This document shows positions 23,111 to 34,198 of a stretch of 64,000 nt of DNA, in pieces; position 1 is the stretch's first letter; every line of letters begins with the position of its first letter. Location: NCBI GenBank assembly GCA_029266735.1, contig JAQSWG010000019.1:1-64000 (forward strand), read 5' to 3'. A model generated the notes under the pieces. It was not told the origin of the DNA. It searched no databases and saw only the letters and a program-made list of their open reading frames with translations. The position numbers were made by a program, and so were the translations under genes. The DNA comes from Ornithinibacter sp. Its GTDB lineage: Bacteria > Actinomycetota > Actinomycetes > Actinomycetales > Dermatophilaceae.

Positions 23111-24386
23111 CTGGTCGGCGCCCACCGCCCCCGGTCCCCTCGATGCAGAGGTCGTCCTCCCGGGCAGCAAGTCCCTCACCAACCGCTACCTCGTCCTCGC
23201 CGCCCTCGCCAACGACGTCTCCCGTCTGCGGCTGCCACTGCGCTCTCGCGACACCCTGCTCATGGCGCGGGCCCTGCGCACCCTCGGCGCGACGGTCGAC
23301 GACGTCGACGACGACTGGCTCGTCGCGCCCGGCCGCCTCGTCGGTGGCGGGACGGTGGACTGCGGTCTCTCGGGAAACGTCATGCGGTTCGTCCCCCCGC
23401 TCGCCGGGCTGGCCCACGGAGACGTCGGCTTCGATGGTGACCCACCCGCCCGACGCCGGCCCATGGAACCGGTGCTGGGGGCGCTGCGCGCACTCGGCGT
23501 GACGGTCGCGGACGACGGCCGCGGGAGCCTCCCTTTCACGGTCCGCGGGCGGGGCTCGGTCCGGGGCGGCCCGGTGACGCTCGACGCGTCCGCGTCCTCG
23601 CAGTTCGTCTCGGGGTTGCTCCTGTCCGGAGCGCGCTTCGAGCACGGTGTCACGGTGCACCACGAGGGCGCCGCCGTTCCGAGCCTGCCCCACATCGAGA
23701 TGACCGTCGAGACCTTGCGAGACGCCGGCGTCGTCGTCGACGACGGAGACCTCCACACGTGGCGGGTCGAGCCCAGCGAGGTCAACGCCCTCGACGTCCA
23801 GGTGGAGCCCGACCTGTCCAACGCAGCGCAGTTCCTCGCCGCGGCACTCGTCACCGGCGGCAGGGTCCACGTGCCCGGCTGGCCCCAGTACACGACCCAG
23901 GGCGGTGACTTCATCCGTGAGGTGCTCGACATGATGGGCGCCGACGTCGTCCTCGACCGGGCCGGTCTCACCGTCTCCGGCGGCGACGGCATCTCCGGCG
24001 TGGACATCGACCTGCGCGGCTCCAGCGAGCTCACCCCCGTGGTCGCGGCGCTGTGTGCGCTCGCGGACACCCCGAGCGTCATCCGAGGCGTGGCCCACAT
24101 CCGTGGGCACGAGACGGACCGGCTCGCTGCGCTTCGTGACGAGCTCACCGCCCTCGGCGGCGATGTGGCCGAGACCGAGGACGGCCTGCGGATCAACCCT
24201 CGCCCGCTGCACGGCGGCACGTTCCGTACGTACGCGGACCACCGGATGGTGATGGCGGCGGCCGTCCTCGCCCTCGTCGTGCCGGGGGTGGTCGTGGAGG
24301 ACGCCGGGACGGTGGCGAAGACGATGCCCGACTTCACCTCCCTCTGGGGGCAGATGCTGGCCGAGCGAGCCGCGGCGGAGGCCTGA
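23097..24386 (+). CDS. aroA: 3-phosphoshikimate 1-carboxyvinyltransferase
   Basis: [34 protein letters not shown], DPSxxQFVS-like [30 protein letters not shown]. Confidence 0.96.
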   Translation: MPSADWSAPTAPGPLDAEVVLPGSKSLTNRYLVLAALANDVSRLRLPLRSRDTLLMARALRTLGATVDDVDDDWLVAPGRLVGGGTVDCGLSGNVMRFVPPLAGLAHGDVGFDGDPPARRRPMEPVLGALRALGVTVADDGRGSLPFTVRGRGSVRGGPVTLDASASSQFVSGLLLSGARFEHGVTVHHEGAAVPSLPHIEMTVETLRDAGVVVDDGDLHTWRVEPSEVNALDVQVEPDLSNAAQFLAAALVTGGRVHVPGWPQYTTQGGDFIREVLDMMGADVVLDRAGLTVSGGDGISGVDIDLRGSSELTPVVAALCALADTPSVIRGVAHIRGHETDRLAALRDELTALGGDVAETEDGLRINPRPLHGGTFRTYADHRMVMAAAVLALVVPGVVVEDAGTVAKTMPDFTSLWGQMLAERAAAEA

Positions 24387-25411
24387 TGGCTCGCTCGGCC
24401 GGCTCGTACGACGAGTCCGACGTCCGGATCCGGCCGAGCCGGCGAGGGTCGCGGCCACGCAGCAAGGACCGGCCCCCGCACGCGGATGCCGTGCCGGCGC
24501 GAGTCACGCAGGTGGACCGGGGTCGGTACACCACGCTCGTGGAGGAGGCCGGCTCGCGGCGGGTCGTCATCGCGATGCGCGCGCGGGAGCTGGGGCGCAA
24601 GGGAATCGTCGTCGGGGACCTCGTCCACGTCGTCGGGGACAGCTCCGGCTCCGACGGCAGCCTGGCGCGCATCGTGCGCCTCTCGCCACGGGAGACGGTC
24701 CTGCGCCGAACGGCTGACGACACCGACCCCGTCGAGCGCGTTCTCGTCGCCAACGCCGACCAGCTCGTCGTCGTCTCGGCCCTGGCCAACCCCGAGCCCC
24801 GCCCGCGGCTCATCGACCGGTGCCTCGTCGCGGCATACGACGCCGGGATGGAGCCGATCCTCGTGCTCACCAAGGCGGACCTCACCGACCCCGCACCGTT
24901 CCTCGAGCAGTACGCCCCGTTGTCGGTCCGACACGTGGTGACGGCACGACGGGAGACCACCACCGACGGCCTGGACGAGCTGCGCGCTGCGCTCGCGGGC
25001 AGGCGCAGCGTGCTCGTGGGCCACTCAGGGGTGGGGAAGTCGACGCTGGTCAATGCCTTAGTGCCGGACGCGCTCCGGGCGGTCGGTGTGGTCAACGTCG
25101 TCACCGGTCGGGGCCGGCACACCTCCAGCTCGGCCGTCGCACTGCCCCTGCCCGACGACGACGGCTGGGTCATCGACACTCCCGGGGTCCGCTCGTTCGG
25201 CCTGGCCCACGTCGACCTGTCCCGGATCGTCCAGCACTTCCCCGACCTCGAACCGGGCACCTCCGAGTGCCCGCGCGGCTGCACCCACGACGAGGAGGAG
25301 TGCGCGCTCGACGCATGGGTCGCCAGCGGGGCGGCCGGACCAGCCGGTGCGGCGCGGCTCGACTCACTTCGCCGGCTCCTCCGGGCCCGGACACCGGCGA
25401 ACGGCGACTGA
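24386..25411 (+). CDS. rsgA: Ribosome small subunit-dependent GTPase A
   Basis: GHSGVGKSTLVNAL, IDTPGVRSFGL, Zn motif ECPRGCTHDEEECAL. Confidence 0.95.
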   Translation: MARSAGSYDESDVRIRPSRRGSRPRSKDRPPHADAVPARVTQVDRGRYTTLVEEAGSRRVVIAMRARELGRKGIVVGDLVHVVGDSSGSDGSLARIVRLSPRETVLRRTADDTDPVERVLVANADQLVVVSALANPEPRPRLIDRCLVAAYDAGMEPILVLTKADLTDPAPFLEQYAPLSVRHVVTARRETTTDGLDELRAALAGRRSVLVGHSGVGKSTLVNALVPDALRAVGVVNVVTGRGRHTSSSAVALPLPDDDGWVIDTPGVRSFGLAHVDLSRIVQHFPDLEPGTSECPRGCTHDEEECALDAWVASGAAGPAGAARLDSLRRLLRARTPANGD

Positions 25412-25449
25412 GCAGCGGCTCGGTCCTCCCCGGAGCAGCTGCCCAGGTC

Positions 25450-26688
25450 TCAGCGGGTGGGGCGGTCGTCCCCCGGCTGCTCGTCGACCAGCCGCGTGGT
25501 GTCCTGCGGAGCCTGGTCGGTGTCCGGGTGCAGCGCCGAGGATCGCTCGACGCCCGCATCGGCCGCAGAGGAGCCCAGGTCCTCGCCGCCACCCGCGGCG
25601 CCCAGTCCTGATCCGAGGTCGCTCATGTCCTGGACCTCGGTGCCGGCGAACCGCGTGTCGGGCTCCACGTCGCTGACGTCGACCGTCTCGAGGATCAACC
25701 GCGGCTCCGCGAAGTGGCACCGGGAGAGATGGGCACCCACGCCGTCGGGACGCATCTCGAGCTCCGGCTCGTCGATGGTGCAGACCTCCTGGGCCTTCCA
25801 GCACCTGGTGTGGAACCGGCACCCGGACGGGGGGTTCGCCGGGGACGGCACGTCCCCCTGCAGGACGATCTGGTCCCGCTTTCCCCGCAGGGTCGGGTCC
25901 GGGACCGGGACGGCCGAGAGGAGTGCCTGGGTGTACGGGTGCGTCGGACGACTGTAGACCTCGTCCTCCTCACCGAGCTCGGCCATCCGGCCGAGGTACA
26001 TGACCCCCACACGGTCCGAGATGTGTCGCACGACCGACAGGTCGTGGGCGATGAAGACGTAGGCCAGCCCGAGCTCGTCCTGCAGCTTCTCCATGAGGTT
26101 GACGACCTGGGCCTGCACCGACACGTCGAGCGCCGAGACGGGCTCGTCACAGACGAGCACCGAGGGGTTGAGGGCGATTCCGCGCGCGATGCCGATGCGC
26201 TGGCGCTGGCCACCGGAGAACTGGTGCGGGTAGCGGTTGATGTGCTCCGGGTTGAGGCCGACCAGGTCGAGCAGCTCCTGGACACGCTTGCGCCGTCCGC
26301 CCTTGGGGACCACGTCGGAGTGGATCTCCAGAGGCTCCCCGACGATGTCACCGACCGTCATGCGGGGGTTGAGCGAGGTGTACGGGTCCTGGAACACGAT
26401 CTGGATGTTCCGGCGCATCTGGCGCAGCTTGCGGCCGGAGGCACCGCTCCAGTCCTCGCCACCGAAGATGACCTTCCCCGAGGTGGGCTCCTCCAGCCGC
26501 ATGAGAAGGCGGCCCAGCGTGGACTTGCCGCAGCCAGACTCGCCGACGATCCCCAGGGTCTCGCCCTTGTGCAGGTCGAAGCTCACCCCGTCGACGGCCT
26601 TCACCTGCCCCGCGACCCGACGCAGGACGCCACTGCGGATCGGGTAGTGCTTGACCAGGTCCTGTGCGCTGAGAATGACCTCAGGCAT
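25450..26688 (-). CDS. Oligopeptide/dipeptide ABC transporter ATP-binding protein (OppF/DppF-like)
   Basis: [59 protein letters not shown]. Confidence 0.93.
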   Translation of the reverse strand: MPEVILSAQDLVKHYPIRSGVLRRVAGQVKAVDGVSFDLHKGETLGIVGESGCGKSTLGRLLMRLEEPTSGKVIFGGEDWSGASGRKLRQMRRNIQIVFQDPYTSLNPRMTVGDIVGEPLEIHSDVVPKGGRRKRVQELLDLVGLNPEHINRYPHQFSGGQRQRIGIARGIALNPSVLVCDEPVSALDVSVQAQVVNLMEKLQDELGLAYVFIAHDLSVVRHISDRVGVMYLGRMAELGEEDEVYSRPTHPYTQALLSAVPVPDPTLRGKRDQIVLQGDVPSPANPPSGCRFHTRCWKAQEVCTIDEPELEMRPDGVGAHLSRCHFAEPRLILETVDVSDVEPDTRFAGTEVQDMSDLGSGLGAAGGGEDLGSSAADAGVERSSALHPDTDQAPQDTTRLVDEQPGDDRPTR

Positions 26689-27727
26689 TGATGACCTCCT
26701 CGGCGAAGTGGCAGGCGGCGAGGCGACCTGGGACCACCTCGCGCAGCTCGGGACGGTCCCTGCGGCACACGTCCTCGGCGCGGCGGCACCGCGGGTTGAA
26801 CGGACAACCGGGCGGGATCCGCATGAGGTTCGGCGGCAGCCCTCCGATGGCCGCCAGCGTCTGGCCCTTCTGGTCGAGGCGAGGGATCGACTCGAGCAGG
26901 CCGCGCGTGTACGGGTGGGCGGGAGCAGAGTAGAGCTCGACGACGTCGGCCTTCTCCACGAACCGCCCGGCATACATGACGGCGATCCGGTCGGCGACGT
27001 CGGCGACGACGCCCAGGTCGTGGGTGATGAGGATCAGCCCCATCTGGCGCTCCTGCTGGAGCTCCTCGAGCAGGGCCATGATCTGCGCCTGCACGGTGAC
27101 GTCGAGGGCCGTCGTCGGCTCGTCCGCGATGAGGACCGCAGGGTCAAGGGCGATGGCCATCGCGATCATGATGCGTTGGCGCATGCCACCGGAGAACTGG
27201 TGTGGGTAGGCCTTGACGCGATCTCGCGCCGCCGGGATCTGTACCCGCTCCATGAGGCGGATCGCCTGCTGGAGAGCGTCACTCTTGTTGACCCCACGGT
27301 GCATCCGGAACATCTCGGCGATCTGCCAGCCCACCGGGAACACCGGGTTCAGTGACGACAGCGCGTCCTGGAAGATCATCGAGACCTCTGGGCCTCGGGT
27401 CCGCCGGCGCTGGTCCTCGGGCATCGAGAGCAGGTCCTGGCCGCAGTACCTGATGTGCCCGCCGGGGATGACGGCCGGAGGCATGTCGAGGATGCCCATG
27501 ATCGCCTGGGCGGTCACCGACTTCCCGGAGCCCGACTCCCCGAGGATGGCGAGTGACTCGCCCTGGTGGAGGTCGAACGAGACCCCGTTGATCGCCGTGG
27601 CGATGCCGTCCGGCGTGTGGAACTCGACGTAGAGGTCCTCCACCTCCAGGAGCAGGCCGTCCTCTGGCGTGTAGGTGACGCCCGAGGTCTTCTCCTTGGG
27701 CGTGGTGGTGTCCTGCGTGGTCGTCAT
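26681..27727 (-). CDS. Oligopeptide/dipeptide ABC transporter ATP-binding protein (OppD/DppD-like)
   Basis: [57 protein letters not shown]. Confidence 0.94.
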   Translation of the reverse strand: MTTTQDTTTPKEKTSGVTYTPEDGLLLEVEDLYVEFHTPDGIATAINGVSFDLHQGESLAILGESGSGKSVTAQAIMGILDMPPAVIPGGHIRYCGQDLLSMPEDQRRRTRGPEVSMIFQDALSSLNPVFPVGWQIAEMFRMHRGVNKSDALQQAIRLMERVQIPAARDRVKAYPHQFSGGMRQRIMIAMAIALDPAVLIADEPTTALDVTVQAQIMALLEELQQERQMGLILITHDLGVVADVADRIAVMYAGRFVEKADVVELYSAPAHPYTRGLLESIPRLDQKGQTLAAIGGLPPNLMRIPPGCPFNPRCRRAEDVCRRDRPELREVVPGRLAACHFAEEVINA

Positions 27728-27743
27728 GGGTTCTCCGTCGTCC

Positions 27744-28673
27744 TCAGCGGGTCTTCGGGTCGAGCGCGTCACGCACGGCGTCACCCATGAGGATGAAGCC
27801 GAGCACGGCCAGGGACAGGAAGAGGCTGGGGAAGAACAGCATGTGCGGGGTCGTGCGCAGCCCGACGATGGCGGCACTGATGTCGATCCCCCACGAGATG
27901 GCGGGCGGCTGGAGGCCGATGCCCAGGAACGACAGGGTCGCCTCGATGGCGATGTAGCCGCCCAGCGAGATCGTCGCGACGACGATGAGGGGAGCCAGCG
28001 AGTTGGGGAGGATGTGCGAGCGGATGATCCTGGAGGGGCTGGCGCCGAGGGCCCGCGCGGCCTGGACGTAGTCGTTCGGCTTCACCTGGATGACGCTGCT
28101 CCGCATGAGGCGCGCGAGGCTCGGCCAGCCGAGGAAGGCCAGGGCGAGCACGACCTTCATGATGACGAGGAAGTAGTTCTCGTTGAAGAACTCGGGCAGC
28201 GACGACAGGAAGATGATGGCGCCGAGCAGCAGCGGGATGGAGAAGAAGATGTCCCCGATGCGCGAGAAGGTCGCGTCCCACACGCCACCGAGATACCCCG
28301 AGATCATGCCGATACCGCCGCCGATGACGACGACCATCGTCGTCGTCAGCACCCCGACGAGGATCGAGGCGCGGGCGCCGTAGATGCACCTGGCATAGAT
28401 GTCGTAGCCCTGGATGTCCCGGCCGAACCAGGTGCCGTCCCCCGGTCGGGAGCGCGACTCGGCGAGGATGGCCTCCCGGGGGTCGGTGTTGGTGAACAGG
28501 CTCGGCCAGATGGCCATGAGGGTGAAGACGGCGATAAGCACCGCGGACACCCAGAAGATCGGGTTGTGGCGGAGGGCGCGCCACGCGTCGGAGGCGAGGG
28601 AGCGCTCCTCCTCGCGGGTGCCGGCGTCCCGCGGCTCGGCGACGGTTACTTCGGCGACAGCGGCGTCAGTCAT
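27744..28673 (-). CDS. Oligopeptide/dipeptide ABC transporter permease (OppC/DppC-like)
   Basis: DIQGYDIYARCIYGARASILVGVL, VQAARALGASPSRIIRSHILPNSLAPLIV. Confidence 0.94.
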   Translation of the reverse strand: MTDAAVAEVTVAEPRDAGTREEERSLASDAWRALRHNPIFWVSAVLIAVFTLMAIWPSLFTNTDPREAILAESRSRPGDGTWFGRDIQGYDIYARCIYGARASILVGVLTTTMVVVIGGGIGMISGYLGGVWDATFSRIGDIFFSIPLLLGAIIFLSSLPEFFNENYFLVIMKVVLALAFLGWPSLARLMRSSVIQVKPNDYVQAARALGASPSRIIRSHILPNSLAPLIVVATISLGGYIAIEATLSFLGIGLQPPAISWGIDISAAIVGLRTTPHMLFFPSLFLSLAVLGFILMGDAVRDALDPKTR

Positions 28674-29595
28674 GGCTGATCCTCGGGTCGAGCAGGCCGT
28701 AGAGCAGGTCCACGAGCAGGTTGACGAACAGGAAGACGATGACGAGAACGGTCACCGTGCCGACGACCGACGCACCGTCCCGGGCGCGGATCGACCGGAA
28801 GAGGTATCCCCCCACTCCGGGGATGTTGAAGATGGCCTCGGTGACGATGGCCCCGCCGAGGAGGAACCCGAAGTCGAAGCCGATGAACGTCACCACGGGG
28901 ATCAGCGAGTTTCGCAGGGCGTGCAGCCCGATCGACCGTCGGCGCCTCAGGCCCTTCGCCGTCGCGGTTCGGACGTAGTCCGAGCGCAGGTTCTCGACGA
29001 GGCTGGTGCGGGTGAGACGTGAGATGTAGGCGAGCGAGATCGAGCCGAGGACCATCGCGGGGAGCATCAGCTGGTAGAACGACGGGTTCGCCGAGGTGAC
29101 CGTCACGGGGAAGAGACCCAGCTTCACCCCCAGGAAGTACTGGGACAGACCACCGACCACGAACACCGGGATCGAGATGACGACGAGGGTGGAGATGAGG
29201 ACGAGGTTGTCGAGGAACCCGCCTTTCTTGATCCCGGTGAAGACACCGACCGTGATGCCGACGATCGCCTCGAAGGCCAGGGCCATCAGCGCGAGCTTCG
29301 CCGTGATCGGGTAACGCGCCTTGAGCTGGTCGATGACCTTGATGCCGTTGGTCGTCTCACCGAAGTCGCCCTGCGCGAGGTTGCCGACGTACTTGCCGTA
29401 CTGGATGGGGAGCGGGTCGTTGAGGTTGTACTTCTCGCGGAACGCCGCGGCATACGCCGGCGGACACGGCCGCTCTCCGCACTTCCCCGCCAGGGGGTCG
29501 CCCGGGAGGGCGAAGACCATCGTGAAGATGAGGAACGTCGCTCCCAGGATCACTGGGATCATCTGCAGCAGGCGACGGATGACGTAGGTGCCCAC
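28666..29595 (-). CDS. Oligopeptide/dipeptide ABC transporter permease (OppB/DppB-like)
   Basis: MGTYVIRRLLQMIPVILGATFLIFTMV; YVRTATAKGLRRRRSIGLHALRNSLIPVVTFIGFDFGFLLGGAIVTEAIFNIPG. Confidence 0.95.
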   Translation of the reverse strand: MGTYVIRRLLQMIPVILGATFLIFTMVFALPGDPLAGKCGERPCPPAYAAAFREKYNLNDPLPIQYGKYVGNLAQGDFGETTNGIKVIDQLKARYPITAKLALMALAFEAIVGITVGVFTGIKKGGFLDNLVLISTLVVISIPVFVVGGLSQYFLGVKLGLFPVTVTSANPSFYQLMLPAMVLGSISLAYISRLTRTSLVENLRSDYVRTATAKGLRRRRSIGLHALRNSLIPVVTFIGFDFGFLLGGAIVTEAIFNIPGVGGYLFRSIRARDGASVVGTVTVLVIVFLFVNLLVDLLYGLLDPRISHD

Positions 29596-29734
29596 GTCAC
29601 CTCCCTGGGTCTCGAGCCGTCACTTCGTCGCTGGAGGACGGCGTGCTGTCTGTACCGAACTGAACCTAGCCCACTGGGGGCGGGCCGAACACCCGACCGG
29701 TCGGCCGGTCGCGCGTGTGGCGGACCACGCGGCC

Positions 29735-29766
29735 GTCGGCCTGCCAGCGAGTGCTGACAGGCCGAC
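29735..29766 (-). terminator. Intercistronic stem-loop between oppA-like and oppB-like genes
   Basis: GTCGGCCTG...CAGGCCGAC 9-bp stem extended by CAGC/GCTG. Confidence 0.55.
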
Positions 29767-29801
29767 GACGTGCGGGTGGTGGCACCGTGGTGCCAGCTAC
29801 C

Positions 29802-31463
29802 TCACTTCAGGGAGATCGACGAGTAGTCGAGCGTTCCGAAGGCGGTGATCTGCACACCGGTGACCTTGTCGGACCAGCCGACGACGGCCTTGCCGTACCA
29901 CAGCGGGATCGACGGCATGTCGGCCGCGAGCAGGGCCTCGGCCTCCTGGTACTTGGCGTTCGCTGCAGCCGGGTCCTGCTGAGCGGCGGCCTCGGTGAGG
30001 AGCGCGTCGAACTCCGGGTTGGAGTAGTCGCCGTCGTTCGAGGACGCACCGGTCTTGAAGATCGGCGTGAGGAAGTTCTCGATCGAGGGGTAGTCCATCT
30101 GCCAACCGGTGCGGAACATGCCCTTCTGCTTGCGGTCACCGACCTGCTGGCGGAGCGTCGCGAAGTCGGGGACACCAACAGCGGCGCACTCGACACCCAG
30201 GTTCTGCTTGATGCTGTTGCAGGTGGCCTCGGTCCAGTCCTTGTGCGCCGCGTCGGCGTTGTAGGCGAGGGTGATCTTGTCGCCCTTGAAGCCGCCGGCC
30301 TCCTGGAGGAGGGCCTTGGCCTTCGCCGGGTCGAACGTGCAGAACTCACCGCACTGGTCGGCCTTGTAGCCGTCGACGACGGGGGAGACCCAGCCGGTGG
30401 CCGCCACGCGGGTGCCGTTGAAGATCTGCTTGATGATCGTCTCGCGGTCGATCGCCATCGAGATCGCCTGACGGATCTTCGGGTCCGCGTACAGCGGGTC
30501 CACGTTGACCGGCGCGAAGGTGACCGTCTGGATGACGCCTTCCTCCTTCTGCGCGTTGCGGTCGGGCAGGTCCGTCTGGTACTTGTCGTCGATCAGCGCG
30601 CTCGTCGGAATCTCGTCGGTGGCGTCGAGGTTGTTGGCGAGGACGTCGTTGTAGGCCGCGTCGGCGTCCTGGTAGATCTTGTAGTTGATCTTGTCGAGCT
30701 TCGCACCGAACTCACCCGAGTAGTCGGCGAACTTCGACAGGACGATCGCCTGGTCCTTGGTCCACGAGTCGACCTTGAACGGGCCGTTGCCGATCGGCTT
30801 GTCACCGAACGCCTCCGGGTCCGCGAAGAACACGTCCGGGAGGGGGGAGAAGGCCGAGTAGCCCAAACGGACAGGAAGGTTGGAGACCTTCTCCGTCGTC
30901 TTGATCGTGAAGGTGTGGTCGTCGACGACCTTGAGGCCGGTCATCTCCTTGGCCTTGGGCGTGAATCCCTCGCACGGGTCCTCGGGGTTCGCGGTGCCGG
31001 CGCACTGGAGGTCGGCGAAGCCCTCGATCGGCTCCATGAAGTAGCCGCTGGACTGGGCGTTCGGGGCATACGCGCCGTAGTTCCAAGCGTCGACGAAGTT
31101 CTTGGCCTTGACCTCGGTGCCGTCGTGGAACTTGTAGCCCTGCTTGAGCTTGACGGTGAAGGTCTGGTTGTCCTCGGTCTCGATGGACTCCGCGACGTCG
31201 TTCTTGGGGGCCGCGGTCTCCGATTCGTAGTGGACCAGCTTCGAGAAGGCAGCGTCGATGACGGTGCCACCACAGGTCTCGGTCGTGTTCTGCGGGATCA
31301 GCGGGTTCTCGGGGTTGCAGCCGCGAACGGTGATCTCGCCGCCGGTCTTGGCTTCGGCAGCCGGGGTGTCGGTCTCGCCGTCTTCGCCGCTGCCGCAACC
31401 TGCGGCGAGAAGCGCGACGGCGGACAGGGCCGCGACCGCGACCTTGCGAGTGGTTCCTCGCAT
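29802..31463 (-). CDS. Oligopeptide/dipeptide ABC transporter substrate-binding lipoprotein
   Basis: Lipobox LLAAGCGSGEDGE; KFHDGTEVKAKNFVDAW; IRQAISMAIDRETIIKQIFNG. Confidence 0.94.
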   Translation of the reverse strand: MRGTTRKVAVAALSAVALLAAGCGSGEDGETDTPAAEAKTGGEITVRGCNPENPLIPQNTTETCGGTVIDAAFSKLVHYESETAAPKNDVAESIETEDNQTFTVKLKQGYKFHDGTEVKAKNFVDAWNYGAYAPNAQSSGYFMEPIEGFADLQCAGTANPEDPCEGFTPKAKEMTGLKVVDDHTFTIKTTEKVSNLPVRLGYSAFSPLPDVFFADPEAFGDKPIGNGPFKVDSWTKDQAIVLSKFADYSGEFGAKLDKINYKIYQDADAAYNDVLANNLDATDEIPTSALIDDKYQTDLPDRNAQKEEGVIQTVTFAPVNVDPLYADPKIRQAISMAIDRETIIKQIFNGTRVAATGWVSPVVDGYKADQCGEFCTFDPAKAKALLQEAGGFKGDKITLAYNADAAHKDWTEATCNSIKQNLGVECAAVGVPDFATLRQQVGDRKQKGMFRTGWQMDYPSIENFLTPIFKTGASSNDGDYSNPEFDALLTEAAAQQDPAAANAKYQEAEALLAADMPSIPLWYGKAVVGWSDKVTGVQITAFGTLDYSSISLK

Positions 31464-31489
31464 GGATGTCCTCCTACTGAAGTGGTGTC

Positions 31490-31510
31490 ACCACCCGTTG
31501 GTCGGGTGGT
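31490..31510. repeat. 8-bp inverted repeat in the oppA/hisN divergent intergenic region
   Basis: ACCACCCG TTGGT CGGGTGGT. Confidence 0.6.
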
Positions 31511-31586
31511 CGTGTCCATGAGGCGTCCCGGGTGAGGGACGTCTCGGATGCAGCGCCCTCCGGCGATGCGACCCCCATGAAAGACC

Positions 31587-32300
31587 ATGGTCCGGGCCGA
31601 GGACCTCCGAGTGGAGACCAAGCCGGACCTCAGCCTGGTGAGCGACGCCGACCGGGACGCCGAGGAGCTCATCCGGGGTCAGCTCAAGCGCACCCGGCCC
31701 CGCGACGCCGTCATCGGTGAGGAGTTCGCCCCGACGGGCTCCAGCCCGCGGCAGTGGGTCGTAGACCCGATCGACGGCACCCACAACTTCGTCCGCGGCG
31801 TTCCGGTGTGGGCGACGCTCATCTCCCTGGTCGACGACGGCCGGCCGGTTCTGGGGCTCGTCGCCGCCCCAGCGCTCGGTCGCCGGTGGTGGGCCGCCCT
31901 GGGGTCGGGCGCCTGGGCGGGCCGCAGCCTCACGTCGGCGAAGCAGCTCCACGTCTCGGGCATCGCGCGCCTGGAGGACGCCTCGCTCTCGTGCTCGAGC
32001 TACACCTCGTGGTCGAGCGTGGACCGCGAGCGAGAGGTGCTCGACCTCGCGCGGGCCTGCTGGCGGGAGCGCGCGTTCGGCGACTTCTGGTCGTACATGC
32101 TGCTGGCGGAGGGCGCCGTCGACATCGCGGCGGAGCCGGAGCTCGGGCTCCACGACATGGCAGCGCTCGTGCCGATCGTGACCGAGGCCGGAGGTCGGTT
32201 CACGTCGCTGGCGGGGGTCGACGGCCCCCACGGCGGGAACGCGGTGGCGACCAACGGGCTGCTCCACGACGAGGTCCTCCGCCGCATCGGCACCGCCTGA
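31587..32300 (+). CDS. Inositol monophosphatase family protein, histidinol-phosphatase-like (HisN), apparently short at the N-terminus
   Basis: LRVETKPDLSLVSDADRDAEE, VIGEEF, VVDPIDGTHNFVRGVPVWATLI, WSYMLLAEGAVDIAAEPELGLHDMAAL. Confidence 0.88.
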   Translation: MVRAEDLRVETKPDLSLVSDADRDAEELIRGQLKRTRPRDAVIGEEFAPTGSSPRQWVVDPIDGTHNFVRGVPVWATLISLVDDGRPVLGLVAAPALGRRWWAALGSGAWAGRSLTSAKQLHVSGIARLEDASLSCSSYTSWSSVDREREVLDLARACWRERAFGDFWSYMLLAEGAVDIAAEPELGLHDMAALVPIVTEAGGRFTSLAGVDGPHGGNAVATNGLLHDEVLRRIGTA

Positions 32301-32328
32301 CGGCATCCGACCTCGTCAGCTTGCACCG

Positions 32329-32814
32329 TCAGAACAGGGCGTCCTGGTCCGCCTCGGTGGCCACCCGCTCGAGGCGGAGGAGCAGCGCCTTGCGCTCGAG
32401 CCCCCCGGCATACCCCGTCAACGTCCCGTCGGACCCGATGACCCGGTGGCAGGGGAGCACCACGGGGATGGGGTTGGCGCCGTTGGCGGCACCGACCGCC
32501 CGAGCGGCGCCCGGCGGTAGCCCCAGACGGACAGCGAGGGCCCCATAGGTCGTCGTGGTCCCCCACGGGACGGTGGCCAGCACGTTCCACACCCGTCGCT
32601 GGAAGTCGGTCCCGCGAGGGCGCAGCGGGAGGTCGAAGGTCCGCCGCTCCCCCGCGAAGTACTCCCTCAGCTGGTCGTGCGCGCGGCGCAGCAGGTCCGA
32701 TCCACCACGTTCGTGCTCGGGTGACCCGTCGACCGGGGCGTCGAACCGGATCGCCACCAGCGTGCCACCGTCGTCGACGAGCTCGAGCCGTCCGATCGGG
32801 GTGCTCAGGACCAC
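32329..32814 (-). CDS. ogt: Methylated-DNA--protein-cysteine methyltransferase
   Basis: [65 protein letters not shown] (PCHR). Confidence 0.95.
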   Translation of the reverse strand: MVLSTPIGRLELVDDGGTLVAIRFDAPVDGSPEHERGGSDLLRRAHDQLREYFAGERRTFDLPLRPRGTDFQRRVWNVLATVPWGTTTTYGALAVRLGLPPGAARAVGAANGANPIPVVLPCHRVIGSDGTLTGYAGGLERKALLLRLERVATEADQDALF

Positions 32815-32845
32815 CGAGCGCGTACGCCCACCCCCACGTGCACGC

Positions 32846-34198
32846 TCAGAGGTCAACGGTGACCACCGGTCCGGCCACCCGGCCCTCCAGCGCGGGCACG
32901 ATGGTCCCGGCATCCCCGACGAGGACGACGGTCCACTCGCCCCTCGCCACCCGGCGGTACGCGGCGTCGAGGTCGTCACGAGTGAGCCCCGGCAGGGCAC
33001 GCAGCGTCCGGGTCGTGAAGTCCAGCGGCAGCCGCTCCAGCGCCAGCGCCGCGGTCTCGTCGGCCACCGCGTCGGCGGTCGCATAGCGTCCCGGGGCGGT
33101 CTTGGCGACGTAGTCCACGCCCGCGCGCAGCTCGTCGTCCGTGAAGCCGGCCCGAGCGGCGCCGTCGAGGATGGTGAGGAGGATCTCGACCGCCTCCCCG
33201 GTGACCTCCGAGCGCACCGACCCCGCCGTGACGAACGAGCCACCCGCCACCCGCGGGCGGAACGCCGAGCGGATGCCGTACGTGTAGCCCTTCTCCTCGC
33301 GCAGCACGGCGTCGATCCGGGCGCTCGGTGAACCGCCGAGGACGAACGAGATCACCGGGTGCGGAGCCCACCCGTGCGGCGTCGAGCGGTCCGGACCGGG
33401 GCGGCCCACGGAGATCTCGGTCTGGACGGAGTCCGGCCGGTCCACGACGACGACCCTGGCGGCGTCCGGCGCCGGCACCGGAGCGGCCGGCGGAGGTACC
33501 TGGCGGTGGCGTGGGGCGGACCAGGTGCCGAGGGTTCCCTCGAGCACCTCCGCGACCGGGACGCCCGTGAGGTCCCCGGCGACCACCACCGTGGCGCCCT
33601 GCGGGCCTACCGAGGTCGCGTGGAACTCGACGAGGTCGTCCCGGGTCAGCGCACCGACGGTCTCCCGGGTGCCGCCGGTGGGGAGGGCGGCCCGCTCGCC
33701 GGGCGCCCACAGCGTGCGGGCCAGCTCCTTCGCGGCACGGTGGGAGGCAGACGCGCGCTCCTGCTCGATCTCCGCCAGCCGGTTGCGCAGGATGCGCCGG
33801 ACCTCGGTCTCGGGGAAGATCGCGTCCGCGACCGCCTCCCGCACCAGACCGGCCGCCGTCTCGAGGTGTCGCTTCGGGACGTCGACGTCGACCAGCAGAC
33901 CCCCGTCCGAGACACCGGCGCCGAGCACCATCCCACGCCGTTCCATGAGCTCGGCGAACGCCTCGGCATCATGCGCCGAGGTCCCCTCGTCGAGCAGCCG
34001 GGCCGTCATGGCGGCGATGCCCTCCTTGCCGGGAGGCTCGGCGGACAGCGCCGTGGGAACCACGACGCGCAGCGAGAGGACGTACTGCCCCGGCAGGTCG
34101 TGGGCGAGGACGCGGACCCCGTTACCCATGAGGTGCTCGGCCGCGACCGGGTAGGTCCACGGACGGGGCGGGGCCACCTGGGGCCGGACGAGGCTCAC
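32846..34198 (-). CDS. M16 family peptidase homologue lacking the HxxEH zinc motif
   Basis: M16-like architecture; the region equivalent to the zinc motif reads [17 protein letters not shown]; has R/Y-type C-domain [15 protein letters not shown]. Confidence 0.88.
   Translation of the reverse strand: MSLVRPQVAPPRPWTYPVAAEHLMGNGVRVLAHDLPGQYVLSLRVVVPTALSAEPPGKEGIAAMTARLLDEGTSAHDAEAFAELMERRGMVLGAGVSDGGLLVDVDVPKRHLETAAGLVREAVADAIFPETEVRRILRNRLAEIEQERASASHRAAKELARTLWAPGERAALPTGGTRETVGALTRDDLVEFHATSVGPQGATVVVAGDLTGVPVAEVLEGTLGTWSAPRHRQVPPPAAPVPAPDAARVVVVDRPDSVQTEISVGRPGPDRSTPHGWAPHPVISFVLGGSPSARIDAVLREEKGYTYGIRSAFRPRVAGGSFVTAGSVRSEVTGEAVEILLTILDGAARAGFTDDELRAGVDYVAKTAPGRYATADAVADETAALALERLPLDFTTRTLRALPGLTRDDLDAAYRRVARGEWTVVLVGDAGTIVPALEGRVAGPVVTVDL

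Noticed and set aside
29693-29704. CCGACCGGTCGG palindrome
   Set aside because: Isolated GC-rich palindrome in an intergenic region; insufficient evidence for function.
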